DNA of 64,000 bases from Arcuatula senhousia (lineage: Eukaryota; Mollusca; Bivalvia; Mytilida; Mytilidae): positions 8,487,001-8,551,000 of the forward strand of contig OZ020309.1 of the NCBI GenBank assembly GCA_963971305.1, given 5' to 3'. Below the pieces are notes generated by a model. That model was not told where the DNA came from. It saw nothing but the letters and a program-made list of their open reading frames with translations, and did not search any database. Every line of letters begins with the position of its first letter. Position 1 is the first letter of the stretch. Shown piece after piece: positions 48,715 to 60,007 of this stretch. Position numbers and translations under genes: made by a program.

Positions 48715-49414
48715 GTACAGTTTAGACCAGTTCTAACATCTCTTAAGAACTGTCAGAAACTGTCATGAATAAGTTCCAATTCTGTTCTGCTGACAGTTCT
48801 AGGACAGTTTATGACAAGCCGTGTCCTGTCATAGAACAATTCTAATTCTGTTCTGCTGACAGTTCTAGGACAGTTTATAACAAGCCGTGTCCTGTCATAG
48901 AACAGTTCTGGACAGTTCTGCAACATGACATATTAAGAACTGTTCTAAGCCCTGGCCGTTCTTAGCTGTCTTACGCCCTGACAGCTCTAATCTGTTCTGC
49001 GCCTTGACAGTTCTAAGCTCTGACAGTTCTAAGCCCTGACAGATCCTGACAACTCCTGACAGTTCTTAACCCTGGGGTTTTAGAACTGTTCTGTTTCATT
49101 GTCCAAAGTAATAAAAGTTGCAAGGCTATCGGGAATACAATTTTAAAAGAAAGGTAATAATTCTTAAAACAAAATTTAACATAGCTGACAAAACATTACA
49201 ATAAACAACACATGATGTCATTTAGGACCTGTCAGATCCCAGAACTTTCTAAGCTGTCATGGCCTAGAACAGTTCTAGAAGTGTCAGGGGCTAGGACAGT
49301 TTATGACAGTTCTGCCCAGAACAGTTTATGACAGTTGGTGTCCTGGGTTAGAACAGTTCTAAAACTGTCAGGAGAGCCTGACAGTAGAGATGTTAGAACA
49401 GATCTCAACTGTAC
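48715..49414. mobile_element. Fold-back element filled with GACAGTTCT motifs
   Basis: GTACAGTTTAGACCAGTTCT (from 48715) and the inverse of the sequence ending at 49414 match in about 24 of 28 positions. Between them GACAGTTCT, AGAACTGTC and AGAACAGTTCT occur dozens of times in both orientations, including a near-exact 70-bp direct repeat with GACAAGCCGTGTCCTGTCAT. Confidence 0.6.
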
Positions 49415-49509
49415 CTGTTTATTATGACATTCGATTTGATTTCCTCAATCAAAAAGTGTATAGGATTTTTCTCGGCCACGAAATTCAGTAATGAACTTAG
49501 CAGTTCACA

Positions 49510-49660
49510 TTCTATGCGAGGTGATAGTCCTAGCTCACTGACGTTTCGACTTGAGTTCACGTTACTGTTCATGTGATTGTGGTTTGGTGTTAATGTTGCG
49601 TGGTTTCTTTTCGTTACAATATCATGTCTTTCGATGTCTTTGCCTTTTCGGTTTTACGAA
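49510..49660 (+). mobile_element. Degenerate Penelope-like element 3' end
   Basis: GACTTGAGTTCACGTTACTG ... TTTGCCTTTTCGG resembles the family 3' end with many changes. Confidence 0.4.
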
Positions 49661-49789
49661 ATTTCATTGATCAATTTGTACACCTTTGTGACTTTTTCAA
49701 AGTAATAGTCTCGATCATGTATCAAAAACCATCTGGGAGCGTGATAATAGCAATTACATGAAGTTTCGTTTTTGTTTTCCTTGTAAGAA

Positions 49790-50165
49790 TCAGAGGTGCC
49801 AATGGGGCACTCAGTGACGGATCCAGGAATCCTGAAAAGAGGGGCCCCGCTTTGGTCACGCTTCAATGATTTCCTACATGTTCAACCAAATTTTTCTGCC
49901 AAAAAGGAGGGACCCGGGCCCTCCAGCCCCACTGGATCCGCCTATGGGCCGCACTAGAAAATCAAAAGTCAAAAAGGGCAGAGACAAAACCAGCAAACAC
50001 CAACGAGAACAGGACGAAAACAAACAAACAACATATAAAACACGGAAACACAAGAACTGCATGCTGAATATCAATTAGCAATCCAAACTGTTGGAGTAAC
50101 GAGAGTGAACTCAGGTGCTCCGCAAGAGTAAGCAGTTCCTGTTTGCTAAAGCATACTCGTTTGTA
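49790..50165 (-). mobile_element. Penelope-like 3' end interrupted by a GGATCC MITE
   Basis: Minus orientation: starts AGAGGTGCCAATGGGGCA, then a MITE (about 49805-49950, ACGGATCCAGGAATCCTG ... CTGGATCCGCCTATGG), then the element resumes GGGCAGAGACAAAACCAGC ... GTAACGAGAGTGAACTCAGG. Nested insertion. Confidence 0.65.
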
Positions 50166-51246
50166 CATTGTTAATCATTACAGTTAGTTATAGCAAATGC
50201 ATAGCATGTATAGTTTCTTATTGCCTTACTCCAATTGCAAAGCAGGACGCATTCGGCTATGTCATAGAGAACATGAGAAAACGAACATGAAATGCACTGA
50301 TGAAATTTTGATGAAGTGGAGGAAATGGGGACGAAAAAGTCAGTTTTTACTGCCACAGAATCACTTAGATAGACAATTTAAAGACGTGGAATAAGTGTAC
50401 GCAACACAACTAAGGGGAGGAAAAATGATGGATGGTAAGAATTATAGGGCGATTGCACCTCCTGCAAGAGATCCTACGAGTCCTTTTCTTGTCGATACCT
50501 GCGGCAATTTTTTTAAGTACTGTGCGATGAACGTAATATTTTTCACAACACGGTGTGCTCAACACTATGGTTTGCGGTTCCGCATAATACCCTGACTGCC
50601 CTGACTCGGTTGTTCTGTGGGCAAAACGGCCTGACCCGATGTTCTGGACGCTCTTAAGAGGAATTTTACCAACAAGCTTATTGATTTTAGCGCCGGTTGT
50701 ATCGAATTTCACGTTATAAAAATAGAAACACCGATACACATCAATCTTTATTGATGAAATTACACCCGTAAGGGTCAAATCAACATACATTGATGTCAAA
50801 ATTAAACATCTAACTTAACTGTATTGTCATTGAAGGTCAATGAAAAAGAATACATGCATAATATGGTTCAATATGCAAAATATGCAGTCAATATTGCAAT
50901 GCATTTTAAATGTAAAAATACTCTGCACAGAAATTCCAATTAAAAAATAATGAAATTTTTTTTCTACAAAAGTGGGAATTATTTTGCAGTAGTTGTACAA
51001 GTAAAATAAAGGATGAAACAATCCAATCGACAACTAAATATAAGAATCCAGCAAAAATTTATTGAACAGTCATTCTTTGTTTACAAATAAAAGACCCTGA
51101 CATACTTTTGCCTTACAGGAATTGCGTCTTGGCCTAAATTATCAATACGGATTTTTACTGTTTACATATACTATTTGACAATATCAAAACTTTTTTTCAT
51201 TTCTATTCTTTACCGTAAACATAAAGTAAAATTTCTATAATCTTAC
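50166..51246. other. UCP copy A first intron, unassigned
   Basis: No gene recognised. An inverted word of a dispersed repeat (GACGTGGAATAAGTGTACGC) lies at about 50385. Confidence 0.4.
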
Positions 51247-51336
51247 CTCGAAGATCGATCTGATTCACAGTATGTGTTAGTTTACTTTTGTATGCAAATT
51301 AGATGTGTGTGTCTGCTATAAGTATTTTGATTGGTT
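51247..51336 (-). promoter_or_regulatory. UCP copy A core promoter and non-coding first exon
   Basis: Read on the minus strand, a CCAAT box in AACCAATCAAA (51336-51326) is followed 31 bp later by an octamer, ATTTGCAT (51299-51292), and then by a short segment ending in a good donor (GAG|GTAAGA, exon end 51247). The same order, spacing and flanking words (GACACACACA, AAGTAAAC) recur upstream of UCP copy B. This lies about 4.0 kb upstream of the copy A start codon, so the segment is probably a non-coding first exon. Sequence elements are seen; promoter function is inferred. Confidence 0.6.
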
Positions 51337-51409
51337 ATGCTGCAATTTGCTGATCTGTTGGTTTTTAATTAAATGCATTTTTATGGGAGGGGCTGAGCAT
51401 GACAACACT

Positions 51410-51630
51410 GCACTCACAATTTGATCTTTTTTTGCTTCCGCTTCCAGGGGCAATTTAAAAAAGTGGGGGGCTTTGGTAAGGGTGAGCTGCAGCAATAAAA
51501 TGGCCTGGTATACCCTCCCCCTTCTTGATTCAACGCCAGTTTACTGTGCTGTTCACGCTCCCAATTCATTTTTCCGGCCGTTTTTGCCCGGCACTTTGAT
51601 TCCTCCCTGTGCCTATAAGCCATTTATTAA
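51410..51630. repeat. Unclassified GC-richer segment
   Basis: Minus-strand ORF of 69 codons starting MAYRHREESKCRAKTAGK with no recognised family, immediately upstream of the UCP copy A promoter. Higher GC than its surroundings; probably repeat-derived. Confidence 0.3.
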
Positions 51631-51770
51631 AAAAAAACCAAAATAACAATAGATTGTTTATGAAAAAAAAACCCATGAATTGGCCATAATAAGATCTAAA
51701 TCACGTCATGTAAGTGCGTCATGTATGTGAGGTAAGTTTGAACAATAAGGTAAAGTTAGAAATAATTACA

Positions 51771-52000
51771 GATAAGATAAGATAAGATAAGATAAGATAA
51801 ATTTATTAAGTCCAATTAAGGGCCCAAGAGGGCATGATGACAAAACATAACAATTACAATTAATTGATGATAGAACATGAAACATATAAGTATATATAAG
51901 AAATGCTGACATAATATATTAGACCAAAACAGGTTAACAGTGTCATGCAAAATGTTCAGATGAGAAAGATACCAAGGACGATGCATCAATAAATTACATC
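51771..52000 (-). mobile_element. LINE 3' end with (GATAA)n tail
   Basis: Six GATAA repeats adjoin TTTATTAAGTCCAATTAAGGG and CCCAAGAGGGCATGATG, which align with TTTATTTCCAATCAAGGG and CCCTCAAGGGGCAAAAA at the 3' end of the LINE at 60296-61590. Same or sister family, 5'-truncated. Confidence 0.6.
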
Positions 52001-52418
52001 AATAAATGATCTATATATTTTAATCTCTCTAGTAACAAGCTATTGACACCCTTTTGACAATTTTACTGTTTTTTTTTTTCGTTTTATTTTCCTACATTTT
52101 GAGTACATGTATGACATTTTAATTTGCTTTGCTTGAAGTATGTTATTTTTCTTTACCTGTTTACATATATAGAATTTGATAGTTTATATATTTTCGTGTC
52201 CAGAAAAGCGGTCAGAGTTAGTTCGTATATTGACCCGGTCGTGACCCCATGAATTGTCCAATGACAACAAATAAAACATATATACCCTAAAACCAACAAC
52301 AGATTTTGCATCATCACAGCTACGAAAACCATACTTTCAATTTTGCAATGCGATTGTTTTAGCGCTTCCCTTTTAACATACATGTACATGTAATTACTCT
52401 CTGATCATCTCAAAAATC

Positions 52419-53043
52419 AAATTTTGTTCGTATATGAACAAGAACATGGGAGGACAGCATTCATGTCATACATTGAATGGTGAGGACAACATCTCAATAT
52501 CGTCTATTCATGTCATACATTGAATGGTGGTTCCAAGTTACCGAACCCTTTGATCTAGTTTAGAAATTATGAACCCAAAATGGAGGAACAACATTTATTT
52601 CTGGCAAATCCGATTAAAAACTAGAACACAAACAAATACCCCGCTACTCCTTTATCAAGCATATTTGAAAATAGAAGGTGGATCGACATCTTTATCATGT
52701 AAAATCCCAGAAGTGGATTAGGAGGAGTTGCAGATAAGAGATGGGTACCCGTTATACTTATATCTAAAGACTTTTACTTGTTTTGCTATGAGAACCCCCC
52801 CCCCAAAAAAAAAAAATATCCCTCCCCCCCAAAAACCCCCCCCAACAACATCAGAATAAATCTGTCCTTTTTTTAAAACAAAAATAAAACCATACTCATC
52901 TGAAGATATCTGATTATTTGGTTTTGCCCCCCCCCCTCCTTAACGTTTCGAAATTAAGACATGCACGAAATCAAATGATTACGGTTCAATCTGTGACATG
53001 AATGCTGTCCTCCCATGTTCTTGTACATATACGAACAAAATTT
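52419..53043. mobile_element. MITE with 50-bp terminal inverted repeats
   Basis: 52419-52468 and 52994-53043 are inverse with one mismatch (TATATGAACAAG versus TATATGTACAAG); both contain ACATGGGAGGACAGCATTC. Inside is a direct repeat TCATGTCATACATTGAATGG and two poly-C/A tracts. Target duplication not clear. Confidence 0.75.
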
Positions 53044-53044
53044 T

Positions 53045-54680
53045 ATTTTCAAGATTTGGATCTTGTTTAACATTTAGGGGCAGTCGTTGGTTCTTCTGGG
53101 CGGTAGCCCTAACTGTTTTATCAGTGCTATTCTCTGTAAGAATCAGGCAATGAGTGAACTATGATTTAAAAAACACACAAATTTGATTTCAAAATACTGT
53201 TCAAAATGCTTAAAAAGTAACACAAAATGCATTGGCACTGCTTAAAAGTGTCAGAAATTTGAGATATATTTTGGTTGAAATGCATATAAAATTTGGATCT
53301 AAGGGAGATAACTCGTGTCAAGTCATACTAAATCCCTATCATTGTAACAGAAATTTTTCTCCATCCTCTGACACTGGAGATGACAACAAATGATTGTTTC
53401 TTCATTAGAAGGATATTTTGAATGACAATTCAGTGTCAAAACCGTGTGTTTTTAAAATCATGATTCAAATTAAAGTTTTTCGATTTTGCCTGATTAACTG
53501 CACTTTAATAAAAACAAGATCCAGCATTAACTACATAATGTGGAGGCTAGGAATTTATAACGTACAATGTACTACCTAACAACTACACACAAAACGAGGC
53601 CTTGTCTCTACTACTGTCCAAATCTAGGCTGACATTAGAGGGCAATCTTCTTCGTGGAGATACAAAAATATTTTCATCATTTTTAATCTATCACTAGAGA
53701 GGGGGGTAGGAGGGGGTCTGATCCCGGAATCCCGAACTTACAAAAAATCCCGTCATCCCGATTTAAAATTGAGAAAATCCCGAAGCCCGGTAAAGTTTAC
53801 ATAATTTTATCCCGGAATCCCGAACTTAAATTGTCCAAATCCCGGAATCCCGAGCTTAAATATGACCATTCCCGGTGTCCCGAAAAAGGTCCTACCCCCC
53901 CTCACTAGAGGTAAAGACATATCACTTTTCATTACAAATAGCGTATTTTTGATTTTTCGATCATTAAAAAAAAAGATATGGTCCTGGTTTTCTAAAGATG
54001 TGTCCTGACTTTTTACCGATGGTCCTGTCATTCTACCGATGTGATAATGTGATATATTAAATGACATTTCATGACAAATTGTAAAACTGTATATTTTATT
54101 GAACACATAATATTGACGATAAAAAGAAAGTGGAGGTTCATGAGCAAAAACTGTTTTGCGCACACCAAGAACACTTTTACAAAATTTAAATTAATGTGTA
54201 TTTTCTCAAAAGCTGGCTTATCAGAAAATGATAGTATTTCAACATTTCTTCCACTTATACACGGGCACTTATATTAGATTTGTGAAGTGCTTTATATATA
54301 ATGGGAAATAATCCTCCATATACCAGATTTCACTGTTATATCTAGAAATGCTGAGGCTTAGACATGAATTTCTCGGGCTGAAATTGATCTGTATACATAT
54401 ACAACAGGCACGCCATTTAAACAAAAACCATGGTAACTATAGGATACCTTAGATAACTGGCAGCTATCTAGGGATTTTCTGAGCGAAACTCTTAATTACA
54501 TCAGGTATTGAGAGTTATTTCAGTTCCTATCAGCTATCCCATGGATACCACAAAAACTCCTGCTATAAAGACTTATTGGAAGCTGAGCTCTGTACTAGTT
54601 TTTGAGGAATTGATAGTTTTCAGCTTTACATTGATAAACTCTGCTTTCAAATAGCTTACTTAAATAGCATAAACTTACAA
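53045..54680. other. Intergenic, with ATCCCGGAATCCCGAA mini-array
   Basis: Mostly unassigned. At 53720-53890 the word ATCCCGGAATCCCGAACTTA and shorter forms repeat about six times. Confidence 0.5.
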
Positions 54681-54689
54681 TATCTGTGA

Positions 54690-55035
54690 GCGAGTGAGTG
54701 AGTGATTGAGTGAGTTGGGGTTTTAAGCCCGTGCAACGCTAAATAGCTTATTTACAGACGATGAACATGAAAAGGATGATAAAATGAACATGAAATGAAG
54801 ATGATAAATGAAGCATGGGGTTGGGGTGGGAAATAAAAGAATTGCAAATTTTGAAGGGGAGAGATGGGTAGGGGCTGAAAATTTAGCCTATGTGGTGCAC
54901 TACTTGGCGGTCCACAAAGGGGTCTTTTACGTGAATGAAGCGTGGCACTCTCCTCACACGTTGGCCCACTATGTTCGGCCGTCAGGGTTTCCGTTTTATA
55001 GACCTGACAACTCCTGCGGACGAGGGCCACCCTAT
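54690..55035 (+). repeat. SINE-like repeat
   Basis: Starts GTGAGCGAGTGAGTGAGTGA, then TTTTAAGCCCGTGCAACGC, CTATGTGGTGCACTACT, GGGGTCTTTTACGTGAATG and GTGGCACTCTCCTCACACG. An inverted relative lies at 63495-63765. Between the UCP genes. Confidence 0.55.
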
Positions 55036-55117
55036 TCAGCCACTTAGGGTACACACTTGGTTACTTAAGAATTCTAAGACAAAAGTAAAGAATAACACAA
55101 AATTATTATAACAACTT

Positions 55118-58100
55118 TTATACAGGGTCTAACTTCCGTGGAATGGTACCCGGATTAGGTTTGGAACTAAGGAATCTCTTGAGCTGTTCAAATGTTATAA
55201 ACATCACAGTGTTCCAGGAACAGAGTCGTACAAAGTAGGGAACACACCTGAAATTCAAACAAATTTTTATCAAAATAAAAACTATATAAATTTTATTTTT
55301 TTTTTGCTTTTTTAAATGGTTTGTTTTTACTGTCTGTTTCAGGCTTGAGAGATTATACATTGGTTAAGTCTAATTGTCGTGACTAAAGATTACTTTATCA
55401 GATTTGACCACATGTACTCTATACGAATTAACAGGTCTGTTGCAACAAGCAGGAACGGCTTATTTCTACTGGAACACTAGACGAGTTTATTCTTGTCATA
55501 AGGAGAGTGTGCATTACTCTTTTTCAATTAATTAGATTGCGTTGTGTTTGTTCGCAATCATTGTTTTTTAAAAGTGATTTTTCTTTTGTCTTATTTGCTC
55601 ATTTTTTCGTTTCCCGCCGCTATTCGACGAAGGAACATAATAATGGTCCTCTTCCGTCTGTGCGTCCGTCACACTTTTGTGAACACAAGTCTCTGAGACC
55701 AAAATCCTCTGCTGAAATTGGTAGGATTGTTTGATCTGATATATAGTTGATCATATTGCATCGTCATTTTGATTTGAAGAATTTTAAAGGAGTTATACTT
55801 TAATTTATCGACTTGTGAGCTCAACTCCTCAGAGACCGTTCAACGGATTTTGACGAAATTTTGTAGAATTGTTTGTCATGATTGTTTGTTGATCATATTG
55901 CATCGTTATTTTGATAAGACCAATATTATTATAGAAGTTATAATAAATATACCAGATCCAGAATACAGAAAATTAATCACAAAGTATAGAATAAGTGACC
56001 ATAACTTGCTTATTGAAAAAGGAAGACACCTTAAAATTCCAATGTAATGTTTCTAATATAGTGGAGGATGAAGCTCATTTTATTTTGAGATATAAAGTGA
56101 ATATATCACTATTTTGATAGCTTTACACCTTAATATTATAGTTGCTATATATTTGTGTCTTTTCTATAAAATGCACATAATTTTATGTCACAAACTTGTA
56201 TACATAAATTCCAAAATTTGTTTGTAATATTTTTGGTCATTTTTTTTAATCAAAGTAATATTCTACCGGTTTTCCAAGTTTTCTACTCCTAGCGTGTCTG
56301 ATGAAGGTTAATCCAGAAAAGTGCTTCACACGCAGTGAAATTTTGCTTTTGTACATTTATTAAAATCATTTCAATATGTGGATCGTGTCCTTTTGGCACA
56401 TATTCCATATTCTTTCGTTTTAAATAAGTTTAAAGACAATAAATTAAAAGTTTGATTTCTTTTGATCTGAGTTATGCGGTGGCGGGGAACATTGGCTAGT
56501 GTAGCGATCTTGTAAGCTGCATTTTAGTGGTTAACGCGTCGGACTACTTGATAAAGAGTGAAAACTTCATTTCAGATGGACCAATGCATTGTATTTCAGA
56601 GCCGAGAACAATTAAACTAAATGGCGAGCAGAAGTGATAAAATAGTTCTGAAGCTTCTTATTTTGTACAAATTATAACATTTTGTCAAATAGGAGGTCGT
56701 GTGATTGTTACGTACCCTTTATAAAAACCTGTCCAGCTGCAACTTTCGTAGGTCCTTGCAACACAGCTTATAACATTTGTATATTGCCCTGGTCTAGAGT
56801 TCACGTATCGTGTTTTTACCACATCTACTGGCGAAGATACGGCGACGGCAATAAAGCTGGCAACCACAGCAGACAGGAAATGGCATGCCACCTCATCATT
56901 CATCCAACCGGAAGTGACGAGTTTATGTTTTGTGATGTCATAAGAGACCATTTCCGTAACCCCTACTGCTATGTTTCTGATTATGTTTGGTGCTAGACCT
57001 AAAATAGAATAAAAAGATCACAGTTTCACAAGTTAACAATTAAGAACCTTTTTTTTTTTCCTTTTAGAGAGGTTGGGCAGGTAAGGGAGATGGGAGAAGA
57101 GGACGTTGAGGAGATGGGGTGAGAGGTTGGAGATAGAGATAGAGGGTTGGAAGATGGGAGATGGTACGACTCTCTCGTCCAATCCATCATTTTACCTTCT
57201 GTCGTGAAAGACAACTGTTGCAATTAAGAAACAACTAAGTTTTGTAAGCACCTGAGTTCAACCGCGATTGACCCAAGTTTGCGTCGTTAACTGTATCATA
57301 GATGTGTTTTTCTTTCTTTCATTTTTCTATCTAGTTGTCTTCTGTGTCGACTGATTTTTTTTCATTTATTTTTTTTCGAGTTACAATATTCGACTTCCTT
57401 TCGATACTTTTTTGCTCTTTTATTTTGGGTACATAAAGTTAAAATATTGCTAGAAATAAATGTATTCAAATCGTTATATAAGTACTAGTATACGGTAAAT
57501 TATGCTTTCGTTTTAATACCAAACCAACCAAAATTTCATGAAATTTATACTGGTTCTGAATAAAAGGCTTTTATGAATATCTACGGTATATTAATTAAGG
57601 AGAAAAACACATTTTTTTTAATTCCAGTTTCTCAGTCAGTCATCGGTGTATAAAGCCTGCATAGAAATATACATGTATGATTTTGGGGTAATTAAAGTTC
57701 AAAGAGACTTAAAATATGCAACGAGCTTTAAAAAATTCTATTAAAAAAACCATGTGCCTTTTCCCCCCAAAAAATATATTTATTTACCTTTATATAGCCC
57801 TCGTACCCCTTCCTCGGATGCTATCCGCCGATACGCCTCTATTGAATGTCTGTATACGCGGTCTGTCGATGTTCCCTGAGCTTGCATTCGCGTTTTGACA
57901 ACGTCCGTCGGTTGAGCCAAAAGAACAGACATTGTCCCTGATGTGACACCAGCCAGCAAGCGAATTGTCATTGGCATTTCACAAGACCTTCTCTTATCTG
58001 AAAAGAAATATAATTCTTTTGTGGTGAGATAATTACTTATTTACCTAAATTGCTACTTTCATGTCTCGTCAATCTGAGTAAAACAGATCTATCAATTATT

Positions 58101-59414
58101 CCTACTCAGTGTCTCGTGGTAGATCTGAATTCCCATTCTACTTTCTATTCTGATGACCTTTTAAATTGACCGATCAGATTGCAGCTTACAAGATTTTGGA
58201 AGTATTACTTCTTATGATAAATATAGAGGATTCCGAAAGAGTTCATCAGAACATAAAGTAGAATGGGATTTCTTCAGATTTACCAAGCAGACAGATCGAG
58301 ACAGTATGGAACAATTGATAGACTTGATTTTAATCAGATTGATGTCAATATACATGAGAAAGGTGTGTCCACATTACAAAAACAAAAATCAATTCTAAGA
58401 GTGACTATTGAAGAACTTTTTGGAGGATGTTTATACCATAAAAAATAATCAGTCTTACCAAACAATGAAAAATAATAGGTTTTTTTTTTCATTTAAAGGA
58501 CTTGGTCATATTGGAATGTTCATTTCAATATACCACCATTTAGTGCATCTCTTACTTTTGTAGAACAAATTTAAGTACAAATTTTTGAATTCATCGTATA
58601 GTCCTAACCGGACGGATGAGAAACACAGCTGCCTCTGTAAAGCGGGAACCAGTCCTTTGTATAATCCTCGGAAACCCTCGTCTTTTGCTATTACTGCTAC
58701 GGTTTGACATACTCCTCTATATTTTACCACGCCGGCAGTTGCAGCCACTGAACCTTGTGACGTATTTAAGATGGCTTCCCCTTGAATCTGAAAGTCAAAA
58801 TATTTATTTAAACAATGACCAGGCAAATTAGTTTTTTTCCTGGTTATCATTAAATAACAACTATGCATAGCTCATTTTTTCTGAATATCCAACATATAGT
58901 TTTCTATGAAATCAGCTTACATGAATATTTGAAACCTAGCCTAGGTTAGTTGAAAAAAAATGTGTTTTTCTGTAAAAAGAATCAATGTTCAATCAAAATT
59001 TAAAAGATGAACTATACGGTGCCAAAAGAACAAATAACGTTTTTTCATCATATTCTATTCACAGGGTTCATTCTTACCGAGCTTGGTACCCTACATGTGT
59101 TTCCTGGTGGATGATAAAAAATAAGCAATGGCACATTGCTATACAAGTCTCGAAATCATGATAGCTTCCTAAAAGCGGATTCCTCAGGCAGATTCAGAAA
59201 CTGAAGAATTTCTGAATTTCATTTGATTTGAAAGTGGATTGCATGGGCGACAAACATTGAGCTTCTTTTTTACCTGAAGCCGGACTTTAGTAATGTCCAG
59301 AGGATAAGTCACTATATCGGCAAAGCAAGCTGCAGTCCCCGCACTGACAAACTTTACAGATAAACTCGGAACTTCTTGGTCTCGGGTGTGTAAATGTATT
59401 CTTGACGTCAACAT
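55118..59414 (-). CDS. UCP2: Mitochondrial uncoupling protein 2-like carrier, copy B
   Basis: Tandem paralogue of the carrier gene at 35909-47235, on the same strand and upstream of it. Exons: 59414-59274, 58787-58556, 57997-57788, 56998-56716, 55247-55118; 331 residues, all introns GT-AG. Signatures PLDITK (residues 38-43), PTDVVK and PVDVVK mark the three repeats. The N-terminal stretch before [11 protein letters not shown] ([16 protein letters not shown]) and the loop after exon 1 ([18 protein letters not shown]) differ most from copy A; the helices and [17 protein letters not shown] are nearly identical. The C-terminus ([14 protein letters not shown]) is close to copy A but a few residues longer. 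Introns are much shorter than in copy A. The first ATG in frame upstream of SLSVKF was taken as the start. Confidence 0.94.
55440..55640 (+). mobile_element. Degenerate Penelope-like element 3' end
   Basis: CAAGCAGGAACGGCTTA ... CTTGTCATAAGGAGAG resembles the family end at low similarity; in UCP copy B intron 4. Confidence 0.3.
55920..56105 (+). pseudogene. LINE ORF2 C-terminal fragment
   Basis: Conceptual peptide [20 protein letters not shown] then RHLKIP, and after a frame break VEDEAHFIL, resembling the KLRISAHPLNIEVGRYKN ... EDEKHFMIDC segment of the LINE at 60490-61467. Short and broken, in UCP copy B intron 4. Confidence 0.55.
56270..56400 (+). mobile_element. Possible Penelope-like element end with weak hammerhead motif
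   Basis: GTGTCTGATGAAGGTTAATC then CAGAAAAGTGCTTCACACGC has the CTGATGA and GAAA landmarks, but stem II is only about two or three base pairs. Followed by GGATCGTGTCCTTTTGGCAC. Confidence 0.35.
57240..57440 (+). mobile_element. Degenerate Penelope-like element 3' end
   Basis: GCACCTGAGTTCAACCGCG ... GTTTGCGTCGTTAACTG resembles the family end with many changes; in UCP copy B intron 3. Confidence 0.35.
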
Positions 59415-60007
59415 TGTAAATGTTTTGTATGTTATGCTTTACGTAAAGTACCAATTCTACTGTTTTCAATCATTCTTCAAAAGTAGTCCATATTGACGAG
59501 CAAACAAGTGTCTCATCAAAATATCTTATTACATGTATGTCCCATGTAAGAGGGGCGAAAGCTGTGTTACAGTTCAATTTGCTTAAGTCCTTGGTTTCCG
59601 TATTCAAAGTCAGGAAAATAACCTAAAAACATAAAAAAACCCATACGCTTTCTTTTTAAAAAAATGTGTATTGAGAAAAAAATAGACGGGAAAAACAATT
59701 AAATCAATTTTCAATTTCAAAAACCTTTGGTTATCAATCAACGGTCTTTGAACAAATTGTAGTTATTATGTAATCGATTTTGACGGAGATAAATCATATA
59801 TCGACTTGCATTTTAAGTAGTATTCTTTTTTTTAATAAGTTTTGAATCAATAAGGTAGAACACTTTACATTTTAAATGTTTAACGATCAATTAAAACATG
59901 CATTTTGGTGCAGGTTTAAATTTCTTCCTGGAATTTTCTTTTTCTTTCTGTGAAATCTTTAATAACGGTTAAATTTAAATTTCCAAAGTCTTGTTATTAT
60001 TCTTCTT

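Noticed and set aside
50410..50799. 129-codon minus ORF
   Set aside because: No recognisable domain and no splice context; located in UCP copy A's first intron.
54808..55047. 79-codon ORF and the 111-codon ORF at 63498-63833
   Set aside because: Both lie in the same SINE-like repeat in opposite orientation; not genes.
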